Positions 1 to 13,280 of a stretch of DNA of 64,000 nucleotides are shown here, one piece after another; position 1 is the first letter of the stretch, and each line of letters begins with the position of its first letter. This stretch comes from Paragonimus westermani (taxonomy: Eukaryota; Platyhelminthes; Trematoda; Plagiorchiida; Troglotrematidae), in contig QNGE01001689.1 of assembly GCA_008508345.1 (NCBI GenBank), positions 72,559 through 136,558 of the forward strand, given 5' to 3'. The notes under the pieces are model-generated. The model searched no databases. It was not told the origin of the DNA and worked only from the letters and a program-made list of their open reading frames with translations. Both the position numbers and the translations under genes were made by a program.

Positions 1-540
1 TTTCGGAAGCGTAAGAGTGAATGATGGACAGTAGATCAAAGTACGCATTGGTAGCAGGCTCTTTTTGGTCCACAATCGGGCTGATAAATGTTCGTATGTC
101 TAAACAACTGGCTTATTGTTACAGTTTACCATGGAAAATTTAATTTTCCCATAAAAACAACTAAATATTCACATTTCAAGCATGGGTTATGATATTGGTT
201 TGGAACGAACGGCTCGCCTAGACATTGAATATGGACAAACAAGAAACATGAAACCAACAGTTTAGTATCGTATTTTGACAACCCACTTTCAAACTAACGG
301 CGCAAATTCTGGATTGAATATCCGTTGCAAAAACAACAACACTGTGGTCACTGGACGATCAATTTTTGGTTCCACCTGTCGACATGATGATTATGTTTTT
401 CATGGAGGTGTCCAAGTTTTGTTTTCGCATTCATTAATAACAAACAAGTAGACAGTTGAATGAATAACGCAAATGGTATTGATACACCGATTTTATCAGA
501 AAGAAATAACGAGGCATGTAACTTTTCTTTTTGTTTCCAG
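1..540. other. Unassigned AT-rich DNA ending in a splice acceptor
   Basis: No gene or repeat was recognised. The right end, about 518-540, is a long T-rich pyrimidine tract closing in tttccag. That is a textbook 3' splice site and it opens the exon-like frame that follows. Confidence 0.3.
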
Positions 541-722
541 AGGTAATTCAACTTTCAGACAAGCACCTGGTTTTCGAAACATTGATATTTCGAGTCTCAA
601 TTGATTCTCTTAGTAAAAAAGAAATCAGAGAACAATTTTATACGTTGCGTCTTTTTGACAACTTCCGGCATAAACTATTCCCTACCAGGCTTTGCTGGTT
701 TACCTATTACGGAGCTGAATAG
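541..722 (+). CDS. Candidate terminal exon, unknown protein
   Basis: The frame starts directly after a very strong acceptor (ttttctttttgtttccag) and stays open for 60 codons to a TAG. After a 2-nt split codon it reads VIQLSDKHLVFETLIF and ends CWFTYYGAE. No family is recognised. No AATAAA signal was seen in the next 200 bases, which weakens the terminal-exon reading, and a weak internal donor (cttagtaaaa) could end it earlier. The acceptor and the open frame are seen in the sequence. That it is an exon is inferred, and chance is a real alternative. Confidence 0.3.
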
Positions 723-3700
723 CTATTAGTAGTCAACAAGCCAAAATGAATAACCACACACAAGTGAACAAGGCTGTCCAAGACGATCTCATATTGGCGA
801 GTTTTTTTAAATTCGGGCATCTGACACAATACGCAAAATAATTATTCAGTATGGAAAGCGCAGATGAAGTTCAGCTCCCTGCAGTGACAAGGAACTAAGC
901 TATCAACGAACTTTACCGGAAGTGAGACACGGGTTTGGTGCTCATTCTCCAAAAGATTTAGCCGACTTATATAAAAATGGAAAATATTCGGTTTGTTGTG
1001 ATTGGCGTCCGATTCGTACAATGGGAGTCGCGTAGTGCTCATTAACTGATGGCAAAACGCGAAAAGCATACTTGCGAGGAGTGTGGTGGATCACACAGCC
1101 CCTTGATTTTTGGAACATTGTCATTTATAAAATTCCTCGTTAGCCAACGTTTTCATGACAGTCAGAGAATTCTTGGAGTTTTTTGAAGACTCGAACCTCA
1201 AATTTGCCGAATAACGAAGGACTACCTTGCAGGTATGTCAACAAGCTAAGACGAATTCATCATCGGGCTTCAGACAGGTTTGGGGCTTATGACAGATGTC
1301 CATCGAACCTCCGCTGTTCCACTATGGACAGAGGGATCTGTAAGGCCTCTTTAGACATCGAAACCGTGAACTCAGAATGAACTCTGACAACCTAGGAATG
1401 CGGATATTTATAAATGCTTACAGAAATTTGACTTCGGAGACCAGACTGTGAAGAATGCAACAGTCAACTTTGTTTTGGTTCGCAAGGAAGCCAGAACATG
1501 CTGAATAGTTTAGAAATTTAGTTCGTCATAAGCGCATGACAGACAAGTTTTAAGCTTCGGGTGGCATTTAACGGATGGTAAAACACTGTGTTTGCTCTTG
1601 CTGTTGAAACTTATCAAAAGATTCATGTGCCCTTGTTGAAGAATCGCCTCTTAAGTAGGTTCCAATGACATCACAAACAATGGAAGTCGAGTTTGGACGA
1701 CAGTTACCAAGGTATGCCACCTACGACGCTGGTAAGACCCTATTAATTTTGTGAACGACCGAGCATATAACTCATATGCAATAGTAGTCTTATTGTGCGG
1801 TTGGGTAGCTTGGCTGCTAATGATATATGACCTAAACCATCGATGATCCAGAAGTGTAGGCGGCATATCATGGAGACACTGTGTTTGCAGTGACGAAATT
1901 TTGCACGCACACTGTCACCCACTCGGTGTAGTAATATCTCCTAGTACGCTCAGTTAGCATGGACGGGTTTCACAACCGCTGGCTTACCACTTCGGTTTTC
2001 TTTCCACTACAAAGAATAAGTCGCAAATAGCGATCAGCTATCAATTAGGTGTCTTTGGTTTCGGGTAATATACCTTTAGCTTTGACGTTCGCCCCACTAA
2101 TGCGTTCATAGCATTCTGGCTAGAATCCAAAGGTCAGTGAACAGAGTTTACTAATTACAGACATTTGACAGCGAAGAAAATGCACATTGATGTTGAAATC
2201 TGTGCATTCTAGCGGGTAATTTAACTCTCACACCATGTGCTCCTGCACCCTCTGATTAACCACCCCCCATTAATTGTTTTTTACCTTTTGTAACTCATGT
2301 AGCAATTCATGTTAAATAAAAAGCCACCATGCTGCCGTTCAGATCCGCCTGTTTTTCTCACGACAATTTGGGCTGATGAACAGCTCGGAGTTTGCGTCCG
2401 TGTGAATGATTTTCAGTTTATTGCATGTGAATCGGTACAAAAATTAGGAGTCTTAGGGATAAAAGTCTGCTTTTCATCGCTGTACGGTGAAGGAAAAATG
2501 TGAAAGAATGCAAAAGAATGATAATTCGAACGAAAGTGATTATTTTGAGATTTTAATTAACAGAGAAATGATAGGGTAGAAATACAAGTGTGGATGGCAG
2601 AAATGGAATCGAAAACACAGTCTAGCAAGCTTATAAGGAGGAATCCTGAATGTACACCATGCAACAGATGAAAGATCGGGCGTTGTTTAATTTCAGTGGA
2701 ATGCTTCGAATGCCCATACTGTTGATGCACTGATTCCTTTTTTCCTATAGAACATTGGCATCGAACCGGCGTTTGAACTTATCACTTGTCGATACTACCA
2801 TGATGGACTGTAACAAGGTGTTCTAGGTTCGGTATTCCCAGGTTTAACAGGTACAGTTGAAATGAGGCTCTTACGTTTGAGTTTGTCCATATTAGTGATG
2901 TTTTAATAAAACGACTACGAATTTGATCGAGTGGATAGGCAATCCATATGTCACTGTGTCGAAAGATATCGATTTGTAGCTTATGGAGAAAATTGCTCAT
3001 GGGATAGATTCTAAGTTCGGGAAGTCTGTTACTTTACGCGATTAGCAATAAATTATGGCTTACTTGTCTAGGAGAGTTTGGATAAAACTCTTTCAATCAT
3101 GTGGCAGTTGTGTTTGTACATCCACACCCAATCGCCTGTGTAATGTGTGTGCGATCACCGGAAATGTTTGCCGTTAGATTATACAAAGTTTCAACTGATT
3201 CGCTCCGACCGGAAACCACCAATAACCTGAATCTTGTTAGGTGTGGACTTCCGAAAAAGCTGTGGACACGTTTTTTTATTGTGAACAAATGCTGTTGTGT
3301 TACAGCACAGTCAATAAAGATGGTGGTTTTATTGAAGACTGTGTCTATCCGCATAGGTGAATGAGGAGCAATTTGGCGTCAAATTACGTAACAAATCTCC
3401 CGTCACAAGCGATGCACATAACGGTGGTAGCCAAGCCTGTGACAGCTTTGGCTCATGGCGCTATAGGTTACTGGTTCGATCCACAGTATGACTTACATCT
3501 GCCTGAAGAGACCAAACGAGAACGGAACCAGTCACAAAGTATCAGTTTGAGGGTGAGCACTGAGAATTGTTATACAGGGTAGATACTATGCATGCCAGCG
3601 ATCTGGTGAATAAAAGATGAGAAGTAACCATGGTGAATAGTTCAAAGGTAGATTATTAGCTGTCGTTTTTATTGCGTCCTGAATTCTGCCTGGATACCTC

Positions 3701-4364
3701 GGTCAGTCTGAATAATGTTTCAAGTAGAGCTCCCCACACCATTACTTGTCAAATGTGTGAATGAATTTGGTCAAGAGTAACTCAAAACATATTCTTCATA
3801 TACGAATAATTTCACTTCATCGCAGCAGAGTGTACCGGCTACACTATCTAAGTCATACTTATTGTTCTAAACCCGATAGAGAATATTGACTTCATACTGA
3901 ATTGACGTGCACAGCATCACGCTCGTAACTGGAGCTACAACGGCAAGTGGACAAGTTCCCAGCAGCGAGCTTGAATCTGCTTTTATTCATTTGTGAGAAA
4001 ATGCCAAACAAGTGTGCCGAGATTTTGAGACCAAAAGGAAGTAGCACAACATGTTTGTTTACTCCAATACACAGTGTACTCTAAAAAAAGTGTCGTATTT
4101 CTCTGTTACAGTCAACTATGCGACTTTTTTTCATCATTACAACAGAAGACAACTGAGGTCGGATAGCTCCCCGCCATAATGAGGTCCAGTGACTGCACTT
4201 AACCAAAAAAATCGCGGTATTTTGCAAAGTACGACCATAAGCGTATCACACTGTTGGATGGTATTCGAATTGTTTTGAGACTTGTTCCTGTAAGACTACG
4301 GTTTACTAGTGCTTCTATAAATTCCGTACACATTTAGTATGTACGTAAAAAAATTCATTCTCAC
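723..4364. other. Unassigned AT-rich DNA
   Basis: There is no recognisable gene. Short open frames occur on both strands, including overlapping sense and antisense frames of about 85 codons at 3.1-3.36 kb, but neither has convincing splice sites at both ends. A strong-looking donor (ttgcag followed by gtatgt) lies at about 1232 without a good acceptor upstream. A tRNA-like stretch at 3425-3482 is listed separately. Confidence 0.4.
3425..3482 (+). repeat. Possible tRNA-like / SINE fragment
   Basis: A B-box-like ggttcgatcc lies at 3473-3482, with a weak A-box-like tggtagccaag at 3425-3435. The 37-nt spacing between them suits an internal RNA polymerase III promoter. The flanking bases do not form a proper T-stem and no acceptor stem is visible, so this is not a functional tRNA. 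It may be a decayed tRNA-derived SINE or chance. Confidence 0.2.
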
Positions 4365-4498
4365 ATTTGGTAAACAGAAAAAAAGCGAATGCAACGTGTG
4401 TAGCCAAAATTCTGGATCAGTGAAATTCTCAATCATGTCGCGGAGTTTATGTACACAAACAACGATCGAATATTGAGAAATTAATTCCAGCCTGATGA
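4365..4498 (-). CDS. Candidate internal exon, unknown protein
   Basis: On the minus strand a pyrimidine-rich acceptor (agtccgttttcag) opens a 134-nt frame that closes at a usable donor (ccaaat followed by gtgaga). It encodes 44 full codons after a 2-nt split codon, with tryptophan, cysteine and a leucine-rich end (for example FTDPEFWLHTLHSLFFCLPN). The frame stays open upstream to an ATG at 4571, so an unspliced 91-codon frame is the alternative. No family is recognised. The exon call is an inference from splice signals only. Confidence 0.27.
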
Positions 4499-4571
4499 CT
4501 GAAAACGGACTGATGCATTTGGCATCGCCCATCTGTATATATAAGCACGTGCACTCGTCTTCCGTAACCAT

Positions 4572-7500
4572 TGCTTAAAATTGTTTCACTCCTATCGAGT
4601 GGGCACACACTCAGCTACTGTGAGCAAACTCTAATTGGATTAGATCATCGTCTTAACCGTTTTCGTGTTTAGGCCATGACAGCTATGCAGCAGTGGCTAG
4701 CTCTGAAGGGTGAAGTGTTCTGCAGTGTACTTCAAGATGCACATTCGAACCAGAAGTTGTTGGCAGATAGACATAAAATTGTGATAGACCATTTCCGAAA
4801 ACAGCAACTAACCTAACTACACAATTATTAACAGACAGTTCCCTGACAGTTATGAGGGACCTGACGTGTATACAATGGGCATCGCTCAAGTATGCCCGTC
4901 ACTGTTAATTCAAATAGACTTTTCATTCAGCACTCTTCAGAGAGAAGTACTATAATTGTTTTTGTTGGCGTTAGCCCTGGTAGGTTGAGCATGGCCTCAC
5001 TCAGCGTGAAGTCGGTGTCGGGGAAAGTGTTGTTACGTCTCCACAAGAAAGTGGGCCATAGTCCAAACCAGTCCGAGGCAGAATATGCATTACAGATGAG
5101 TTTTAACAAAAGATCAGCCGGAGTTTGTTTTTTTAAATAGCGGACTGAAATTTATACATGAATGCGTAAGCCGTGATCGAGTGTCAGCGGTTCTTCATTT
5201 GTATGTGAAGTTGAGGTAGCTAATTTGACAGCTGCGTTCGATGTGGTGGGGCTCCTTTGTCTGTTACACTTTGCGCACCGCTGCCTTTTACTAACTCAGT
5301 GGCGTTGGTGAACGAAAGCTGCTCAAATTAACCTGTTTTGTATGAACGAAAGCACGCTAGGATCACGATATTTTATGCAGATAGGGACTGTCAAGTATGC
5401 ACATCTCTTGATATCTTTCAATGTGCTGTAGTTAACGTTGCGTTTCATCAGATCAAACTTGGGATATATTTTGGATTCTTCGTCTGACTGCCTTACAACC
5501 TACAACACAGCATCAGGTTTTGAATGCGGTTTTTGACAATCCAGCACACTCGACCCAATCTAGGTAGCTTAATGTGATATGCCACGCTTCACAGCCCCGC
5601 CACTCCTGTTCCGTTCCAACCTTCTGCAGTGACATGCTGTTGTGTATGACCAATAGACAGACAGAATTTTATGCCGGTAGTTGTACAAATGAAATGTTGT
5701 TTGCTTATTTCGTTTGATGTTTGATTTATGACTGTCTGTGTCAGCCATTATCCGTCTGTTCTGTCGTACGCACATCTGTTCCATAGGTGATATTTAGTCG
5801 TAGACATTTCTATGGAAATATTTAATTTAATCTTGGTTTCTATAAAGTTCAACGTAAACAGCGGGATGAAAATTTGTGGACGGTGATGTTTGTTTAGACT
5901 CACCGTTAGCCGACACTAAAAAGTGAATTCATGCAGATGAGGAGCAGATTTGTCTGAAGCAGCCTGAAGTCAACGAAATTTTGTTAAAGTTGTACAACGT
6001 GGACTTATTTCCATAGCAAACACAGAAACCAAATTATCAACATGACATAGCTATAACAACAAAGATGCCTGAATTACACAGGCTGCTATCAAATCTCCTT
6101 AATTTACAGTCTTTTCTAAAGCACTTGCTTAATTCAGTCATTTTTCCTTGGTTTGCTGATTTCGACGATCACAAAGATGGTTCAGGTGTTGTTGAGAAAA
6201 AAACAATAAGGATTCGGACTACGGTTCGTGCTGTTACCCAATGAACTCTATTTATGACACTTCACGAAACATATTTATAATGTCCAGCGATAAACTGAGA
6301 ACCTGAAGCGAATAATTTCACTCTATTTTCACATAATTGCTGGAAAAAAGCGGTTAAAACATGGATACCAGTTTTCGTGTTCTAACTTTCTCGTTGAAAC
6401 TGTTCACGGGAACTAATTGCCTCAAAGTATGCTTAAGCTAACATATCATCTTGAATACATGTCAAGTTCACTGGGGAGACTATTACTATCAACTGATTGA
6501 GGCCAGTTGTTTAAAGATAGACTGTTAAGTTGAAATACAAGGAAGATTTAGTTTCTTCATACGACAAACTTCGTCGTAGCGTACATTTCCCTGTTAATTC
6601 TGTGTGCGTGCTGGTAACCCGTGTAGTGAATCTCGAGAAACCCAACCGGATCAATAATCACTTATAAGCTTTGATAATGAATGAGTTCACTTGACTATTG
6701 TTATCTGTGGTTTGAACGCAAACATTTTAGATAGTAATGGCACCACAACAATGTCTACTTTTGCATGAGACTTTCGGGGGACTGTTCACAATATTATCAC
6801 TGGGAAACTAGAGCTGATTCATTTTGTTGAGTACCAGGACACCAACGAATGTATCGATTCGTGCCTAAGGCATAAAGCAAAACCAGTGCTACAGTTTGAC
6901 GCGTGAGGATGCTATCAGTTTCTGGTTTATCATACTCTGATTTTTCACCCATCTGAACCGCTATTAAGTTAACTGAAGTTACACTATCCATCGTGACGGC
7001 AGTGTTTCATTAACGAAATTCCTGAACAATTTAAAATGGAACCAGTGTATTTTTTGAAGGGCGCCAGTGGAAAAATTGCTTTTTCAGGTGATTATGGGTG
7101 TAGACTGTTCAGCAATCACAAGCCACTCATTTTCATCGGTGAACAAAATTAAAATAGCTTAGTTGGGCTGAATCACATCTCATTTTTTACCCTGCACAAT
7201 TGCAGTGGACGTCAGGTTGCTACGATTTACAAGCTATTGGTGTTTAAACGAAAATTATTGCTTGCTGAAATAGATACACATTGCGACTGCGCTCTTTAGT
7301 TCACTGATTTCGTTTACCTACGAACCTATGAAATTGTAAACTGCTGCCATGCATGCTGTTTGTCGGACATCAGCTCGAGTGAATTAATTTGATCAATCTT
7401 CTAAGACTCGGTGTGAAATTTTCTGTCATCCTTATATTAGAAGTCTGGAAGTGACCGCAATCTTCAGACTTCCAGACACAAAACTGCACAACACGTTCGA

Positions 7501-10500
7501 GTCTATTTCCGGTCTAGGCGTTTCCAGAATAGTTAAAACAGACACATTGCCAACGAATGTTTTTGTGTAAATCTACTGACTGCTGTGTATCCCTGTCTCC
7601 CAGGCTGAAATCGATCAAACGTCTTGTGTAAACGAGAGAACATCCGCCAAGGTTCCAGAACCACTGTTCACTTTCAGTCCATAAGACATATCCTCGCGCA
7701 ACCCGGGTTACCATGACCCCGTATTTTAGTCAGCAATTGTGTGGATTACAGTTTGCGGATTATTTACGTGACATGGGTTCGCTTCGACCGACATGCGTGG
7801 AGCTGACAGAAGCAAACATTTTTGGAACAGTTGTTGATCATTACGTTGGCTGAATGGGTTTTTTGACATTCATAATATCTGTCGTCCCGGCGACTGTCCT
7901 AAAATAATTTTAGTGACAACACCAAATACGGTGGGTTCACCGTTATGTTTCGCACTGTTTGACTAGGAAGTATTTTAAGGCTGTTTGTCATGAGTAGGAG
8001 AGTTGTGTACGAAATTACCTAATGACGAGTGCTTTCTCTGGATTTGCTCTCAGTTAGGGGCCAATATGCTGGTTGCAAGATAGTACATCGACCTCACACT
8101 ATATCCTTCACATTTGGCCGAAGGTTTAATCACACAGCTACGTGGCACCCTTTGCAAACAGAGTAACCCTTTGAAAACGGGACACTTCCTAGTTTACTAT
8201 TCGGAAACCTTGGTCAGTAACTGAACGGAGCCCTGAAGAGCCGTTATCGTGCGCTGCCGATTTTGGTTACCGCTGTGCCATGCACATAATATGTTTTGAT
8301 GATGTGACTAACAAAAGTTTCAATACAGTTGAGTAAACACCATGAAAATCTTCAACCAATTTCAGTAATTCTTGTCAGCGTGCCAATGCATTCACCTAAA
8401 CCTGAGAACGATCTTAAGCAACAGCGTGTTGATTGTCTCCTGAATGCGGTCATTTAAACTGCAAAATATTTGTTCAAACATGCGCTCCATCATAATTCAT
8501 TGATTTACAGCGTAAAAAGCGATTGCGGTGCGAGAACAAATCGGTGTCACAAATGAAGGATTGGCGTCGCTGCAAGCTACTTTCAACTCGAGACACGTGA
8601 CAATTCGTTTCATGTGGTGTAAAACGCCAGGATTTTCGAATTCCGTTGCGATGGAAGTGGGACAATAGTTCATTTTAGCTGTGTAGCTGATAATTGACCC
8701 AACGCGTTTATAGAACGTCAAGCTGAGCGATTGCCAGATGTGACCAATGTGTGGTAAAGTTAACTAAATTACTGATCCACCTACGGAAAATAATTAAACT
8801 CTATTGGTTCATTACCCGCTATTTACCAATTCATTGTCGATCTTTCTTGTATCAAATGTGTTGTTTTCTCAAACTCTTCAGAGTGGCAGACTTCCTGCAT
8901 CCAGGCTTGATGCCTTCTATTGACTAAGACGTAGATCACTGTCATTTTGGTTTTTCTAATTTGCTGTTAACGCAAAAATTCGAAATCGGCGGGTGTATCT
9001 CCTGTTCTGCATGGTCTATGACAACTGTGTGCACTTTCTGAGAGGCATCCTCATACTAAAGTGGATGCAGTTTAGAAACACTTCCTGTGTAAAATTGTAA
9101 GGATATTCCCTGTTGCGGTTGACTAGACTTGGTCTGCCTTACAAATAGTCTGCCCATTGGTGCGCCATTTACAACGACTGTGTCACTCGCCAGGAGCAAC
9201 TGTCAAAAAAACGGACGTTTATGAAGTGTGCCCATCCAACCCCCGTGGATACATCTGCTCGTAATAGCAGTTTAGCTGACGTTGACAAAATGCTGGCAGG
9301 CTACCAGACACACAAAGATTCCCTTTCCCTCTTCAACGGTGTTTATCGTTCTGACCATGCGTAATCTAATGAATTTTTACAAAAAGTTACGGCCAAGAGA
9401 CGTAACAAAGAAACAAGCTTTCCTAGATATATGTATCCATTCCTTTTTGGAATAGCTTAGCAGCAGATGCTATGAAAACAATCGTGGCCGTTTGTTTGCA
9501 TCCAGTTTATTCCAAATCTGTCACAAGGACCACATTATTTCATATTAGAGCTAAACCTCCTCATTATTCAACACTCCGTTTATAAGTATGACAATTATTT
9601 AAATCTACGTGATTCTCCCGTGCAGTATTAAGAAGCACTTCGCTGTCGTACTCAAACTTTCAGAGGTTTGTGTGGTAATACAAGATTTACTGTTGATTAC
9701 TGCCCAATTTTCAACTCCCTTTTCTTACTGCGCGTTCACTAGCGTAAAACCAGTGGAAATCTTGGAAGCACAACGTAGACTGTAAAGCTTGACTGTTCGC
9801 AATCCCCAAGGCTTCATTACCCGATTCATGTAATAATTATTGTTAATAGTACAAATACCGAGTGTGTGGTTTGCTCCCAATTATAATGATAGCCATCTTT
9901 GGTTGTTTCCACGGAGTAGGATGACAAACTTAACAAAAAATGATTAAAAAACTCTCCTAACAACAAGTAGGTCGTGCGTTTGTCAGCGTTTGGCTAACTA
10001 ATCAGGCCAACTGATTTGTTAATATCATGTTTGGTGAGTCTGTGAGAATCAGGTCAAGAAATATATGCCGCCAATCATGAAGGATGGTACAGTCGGTGGA
10101 TGTTCACCCCGATATGCGCCGCAGAATTTGTGATTCCTAGCTAAGTACAGATTTAGTGTCAACTTCTTATAAGGCATGCAATTTCAGTCGACCTCTTTTA
10201 AACCTGTTTTTTATAGATACGTGATAAAATAACATTATGGTAGTCGTTCAAAATAACGAAGCGGTTTATTTCAAGTATCGATGATTGTTCTGCTGCATAT
10301 ACCTAACCTATCAGACTAGGTGACTGAGTCTTTCACAGTGGGATATTTATATTTCAGCACTCTGAAGAAGGTATCCAGATAGGATTCAGTTGAATTGCTT
10401 GAATGAAGTGGACTGCTTAACTGTAAAGATTATACTAAAAACACCGTAAAGTACAAAGTTTTCACTCTTTGGGTTTCTTCGTGCCTCTGTGACCTGTTTT

Positions 10501-10562
10501 TCGTTCACAGACCTTTTACTGTCCCCCACGTTCCAGTGCATGCTTCTTTCCGTTTGTTTCAG
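4572..10562. other. Unassigned AT-rich DNA
   Basis: About 6 kb without a recognisable gene. Open frames are 60-82 codons, overlap on opposite strands and lack paired splice sites. A short hairpin at 7443-7477 is listed separately. Several good acceptors cluster at 10.49-10.56 kb (ttcgttcacag, cacgttccag, gtttgtttcag), just before the next exon-like frame. Confidence 0.4.
7443..7477. repeat. Short perfect inverted repeat
   Basis: gtctggaagt (7443-7452) and its exact complement acttccagac (7468-7477) flank a 15-nt spacer. A 10-bp stem is within chance expectation for a 64-kb window, so no role is claimed. Confidence 0.5.
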
Positions 10563-10760
10563 AATTATTCCGAAATGGGCCAGTTGATTTGTTTCTCAAG
10601 TGAAGACCTTTGTGATTCCATTTGTCGCAATGTTTTGATTTTTAATGCAAATCGAATCCTTTTCAAACTCCATCTACTGTGCACAGCTACAACGTCAATT
10701 CCAGCAAACCTGCTCAATGAGTGGTTTCAAATCACATTCATGTCTAATCACTCAGTGTAA
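10563..10760 (+). CDS. Candidate terminal exon, unknown protein
   Basis: The frame begins in phase 0 after a strong acceptor (cttctttccgtttgtttcag) and runs 65 codons to a stop. It starts NYSEMGQLICFSSEDLCDSI and ends FQITFMSNHSV. Two further acceptors within 60 nt upstream could give alternative 5' ends. No clear poly(A) signal follows and no family is recognised. The signals are seen and the exon status is inferred. Confidence 0.28.
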   Translation, partial: NYSEMGQLICFSSEDLCDSICRNVLIFNANRILFKLHLLCTATTSIPANLLNEWFQITFMSNHSV

Positions 10761-12758
10761 AACCCGTTTCATGCAAATGCAAAAGCTATTGGATTTTCAA
10801 CTTGCGAATTGGATTAACAGCCACAACCAAGGTCCTTGTTTATAATTGCGATCTTGTGTTAGCAGTTCTATAATTATTTTACTACGCTTCTGAGTTTCAA
10901 TTCATCGTCGATAAATGATAAAGCACTGTTGGACGAATCATTGAAACACGTCAGGAGTGTAATGCTGACTTGTATACGCGAGCTTGGCTAGTTTCAAGTC
11001 TTTTAAACCTTATACTGTTAGTGGTAAATTCACTATGATGCTAGATTTCAAGCATGTCAACCATTTTTTCTCCGATTGTTACGAGTTGCTTAACCCCATC
11101 TGTTACGGCGAAAAAACAAAATGCTATTTATACAAAATACCACAACGAGAGTTCAAATCTCACTTTGTGGTTTCGGTTCATGTTTAGAGAAGTTTAAGGC
11201 GCGGTATTTTAGAGTGTTCGACGCGGAGATTGTCAAACATATCTTTCTAAAATTGACTTGAAGAGAATATCCGTCAGGTCTCTGCAAAATGGTTTACTCG
11301 AACTGATTAGTTGAAGTCTAACTGAACGGATATTGATGATTGGTCGTGTATACTTCGCGATGAAGAAGATCAGTCAAAACATATGGGTAATAATACCACT
11401 ACTCTCACGTGTTAGCTGACGCACATAATTAGCCGAGATCATTCCACCGTAATGATACAGAGAAGCAAGTGGGTGCCTGTTTATATACAGAGTTTAATAG
11501 GGAAACTTGCATAGATATTTGCGATATAAGTATGCGAACGCTGAAATCGAAGAGGGTTAACCAAATGCTGTTTGGTCGTCCAGCTCCAGAATTTTGACGT
11601 TTCTTATGCTACAAGCTTGAGGGATGTCTCAAGGTGTGTTAGGCTGAGGGGGCACAAATCCTGCGTTCGGTTTACACTTAGCCTCACGGTGAAGCAATCA
11701 ATACTCAGCTATTTTGGAAATAATTCTGATTCCAAGAATTTCGATCCGACTGGCCAAACTACTAGACGGAGTTTACCAGAAAAAACTACAAACTTTTTGT
11801 GTTGTAGATCCGCAAAGTGAAGATAATTCAAATACCATCCTTTACAAGTTGGAATGTCAGCTACTGAAAAGCTTCACTCCAGTGATCTGAAATTACGTTG
11901 GATAGTCTTCAGAGGGAGACATACACAATCAATTTGATTGTGGCCTCTTGACCCCGTTTAATTCTGCACCGGTTTTTCAAAAACGTTTTCCCACTTTACA
12001 TCCAGGTTCAACATTCGCATGTCGGTCGCACGAAGTGCATCCCAACTTGACTGTATTTTGGCTGATAAGCCGTCAAGTCCTCCCACAATAATTCTTGGTG
12101 TTGTGTTTATGAAAGTTGGACCGTTCAGCAGAACAGTGAGTTGTCAGTTTCGGTATAGGTATATTGTGTACAAACACCACCATAACTGTCTTTTCTTGCC
12201 CGATTATTTGTGGTCCTGAGTTTTTTGCTTTTAGCACACGGATCACACGAATAAGTTTGACTTGCGAAAAGATTACACTGAATTGCGAGAGCAAATTGTG
12301 AGCAATTCGTAATTTGTTTTGTTGATAGTATACACTTAGCTGCTTACTCAACGTACCTTTAGACTATAATTGAATGCAGACTTTGCTATACTAGAACGGC
12401 GTCCGAATTATGCTATGCAAAGGATACGTCATATATCGAGCCGGTTCTGTCTCTAACTGGGCAATTGTGGAAGCGAAGAATGTGTGTTCACACCTGGTCG
12501 TTAATCTTAGTTCTCAACAGAAAGTGGCCCGCGAAGTTATACCTGATTAAAATGCAGCGTTGATGACTGCGATCGTGTGAAAGTCTTATAGTTACTCCGG
12601 TGAAAAAGCTGACGCCATCGTTACACTCACCAGGTCAGACTATGGAGAGAAAGCAGAACAATACCCACGGGAAAGACCACATGCGAAGTTTGGGAGTAGA
12701 AACGCCATTGTGCACGTGAGTAGAGCTTTAGTGAAGTAGACAAGTGTCTGCATAAGGC
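10761..12758. other. Unassigned AT-rich DNA
   Basis: Open frames of 65-92 codons are present, for example 10984-11187 (+) and 12073-12351 (-). None is bounded by a convincing acceptor and donor pair, and none resembles a known family. Confidence 0.4.
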
Positions 12759-12806
12759 AAATTTGGGCATAAGCGATATAAGGTGATATCGTTTATGCCC
12801 AAATTT
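12759..12806. repeat. Near-perfect 21-bp inverted repeat (hairpin)
   Basis: The left arm (12759-12779, beginning aaatttgggcataagc) and the right arm (12786-12806, ending tatgcccaaattt) are complementary over 21 bp. The only non-Watson-Crick pair is one G:T. The loop is six bases (aaggtg). The hairpin stops abruptly at both outer ends. It could be a fold-back repeat remnant, a transcription-associated stem or an atypical small-RNA hairpin. The loop is shorter than in a usual microRNA precursor. Confidence 0.9.
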
Positions 12807-13126
12807 CACATAAACATTACGTTTTTATGGAATGCCGACAAATCACAACGCCTACACTCCCCTCAGATTTATTGTTAGCGATAGTGGTTTCTCGTTATGT
12901 AAACTTGTAAGGGTTTGGCATTATCGGGGAAATTGGGTGGTGATAGCAACAACTCTCATAGATTGGTATATGGAACTAGCTCGATTCCCTCTGAGCACAA
13001 TAAATAAATCCCTGTTTTTGCGGTAACCTCACTGTTTCTCAGGTTATGTCGTCTGGAACACAGATAACTATTGTCAAGTTGACCATCACTCACATTTGAT
13101 CGCAGCCTTCGCATTCAGATAGACTT

Positions 13127-13280
13127 TGCAGCCAGCCTCTTTCGAAAAGAAGCACTAGATTCGAGTTTCGCTCTCATTACAGCTGGTCAGTAGTGCATAT
13201 CCTTGCCACGGCCGGGATTTGAACTCCGGACATTCCAATCCTGAGACAACCGTGTTAAGCACTGCGCCATTGACCTCACA
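13127..13280 (-). mobile_element. tRNA-derived SINE-like copy (best preserved)
   Basis: Read on the minus strand, the head has an A-box-like tggcgcagtgcttaaca (13253-13269) and a B-box-like ggagttcaaatcc (13215-13227), and the CCGG arms around the B-box can pair. A non-tRNA body follows with gagcgaaactcgaatc. Related bodies occur at about 21.37 kb and 35.53 kb, so this is a dispersed repeat and not a single tRNA gene. A free tRNA is excluded because the anticodon and acceptor stems do not pair. Known biology: tRNA-headed SINEs are transcribed by Pol III and depend on LINE enzymes. The family name is unknown to me. Confidence 0.6.

Noticed and set aside
3097..3364. Overlapping sense and antisense frames of about 85 codons
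   Set aside because: Neither strand has both a good acceptor and a good donor. The mutual openness is most simply a local shortage of stop trinucleotides.
3473..3482. B-box ggttcgatcc as evidence of a tRNA gene
   Set aside because: The T-stem is imperfect, the A-box is poor and there is no acceptor stem.
13200..13275. A tRNA gene on the minus strand
   Set aside because: The A and B boxes are recognisable, but the anticodon and acceptor stems do not pair and the sequence continues into a repeat body shared with two other loci. It is treated as a SINE-like head.
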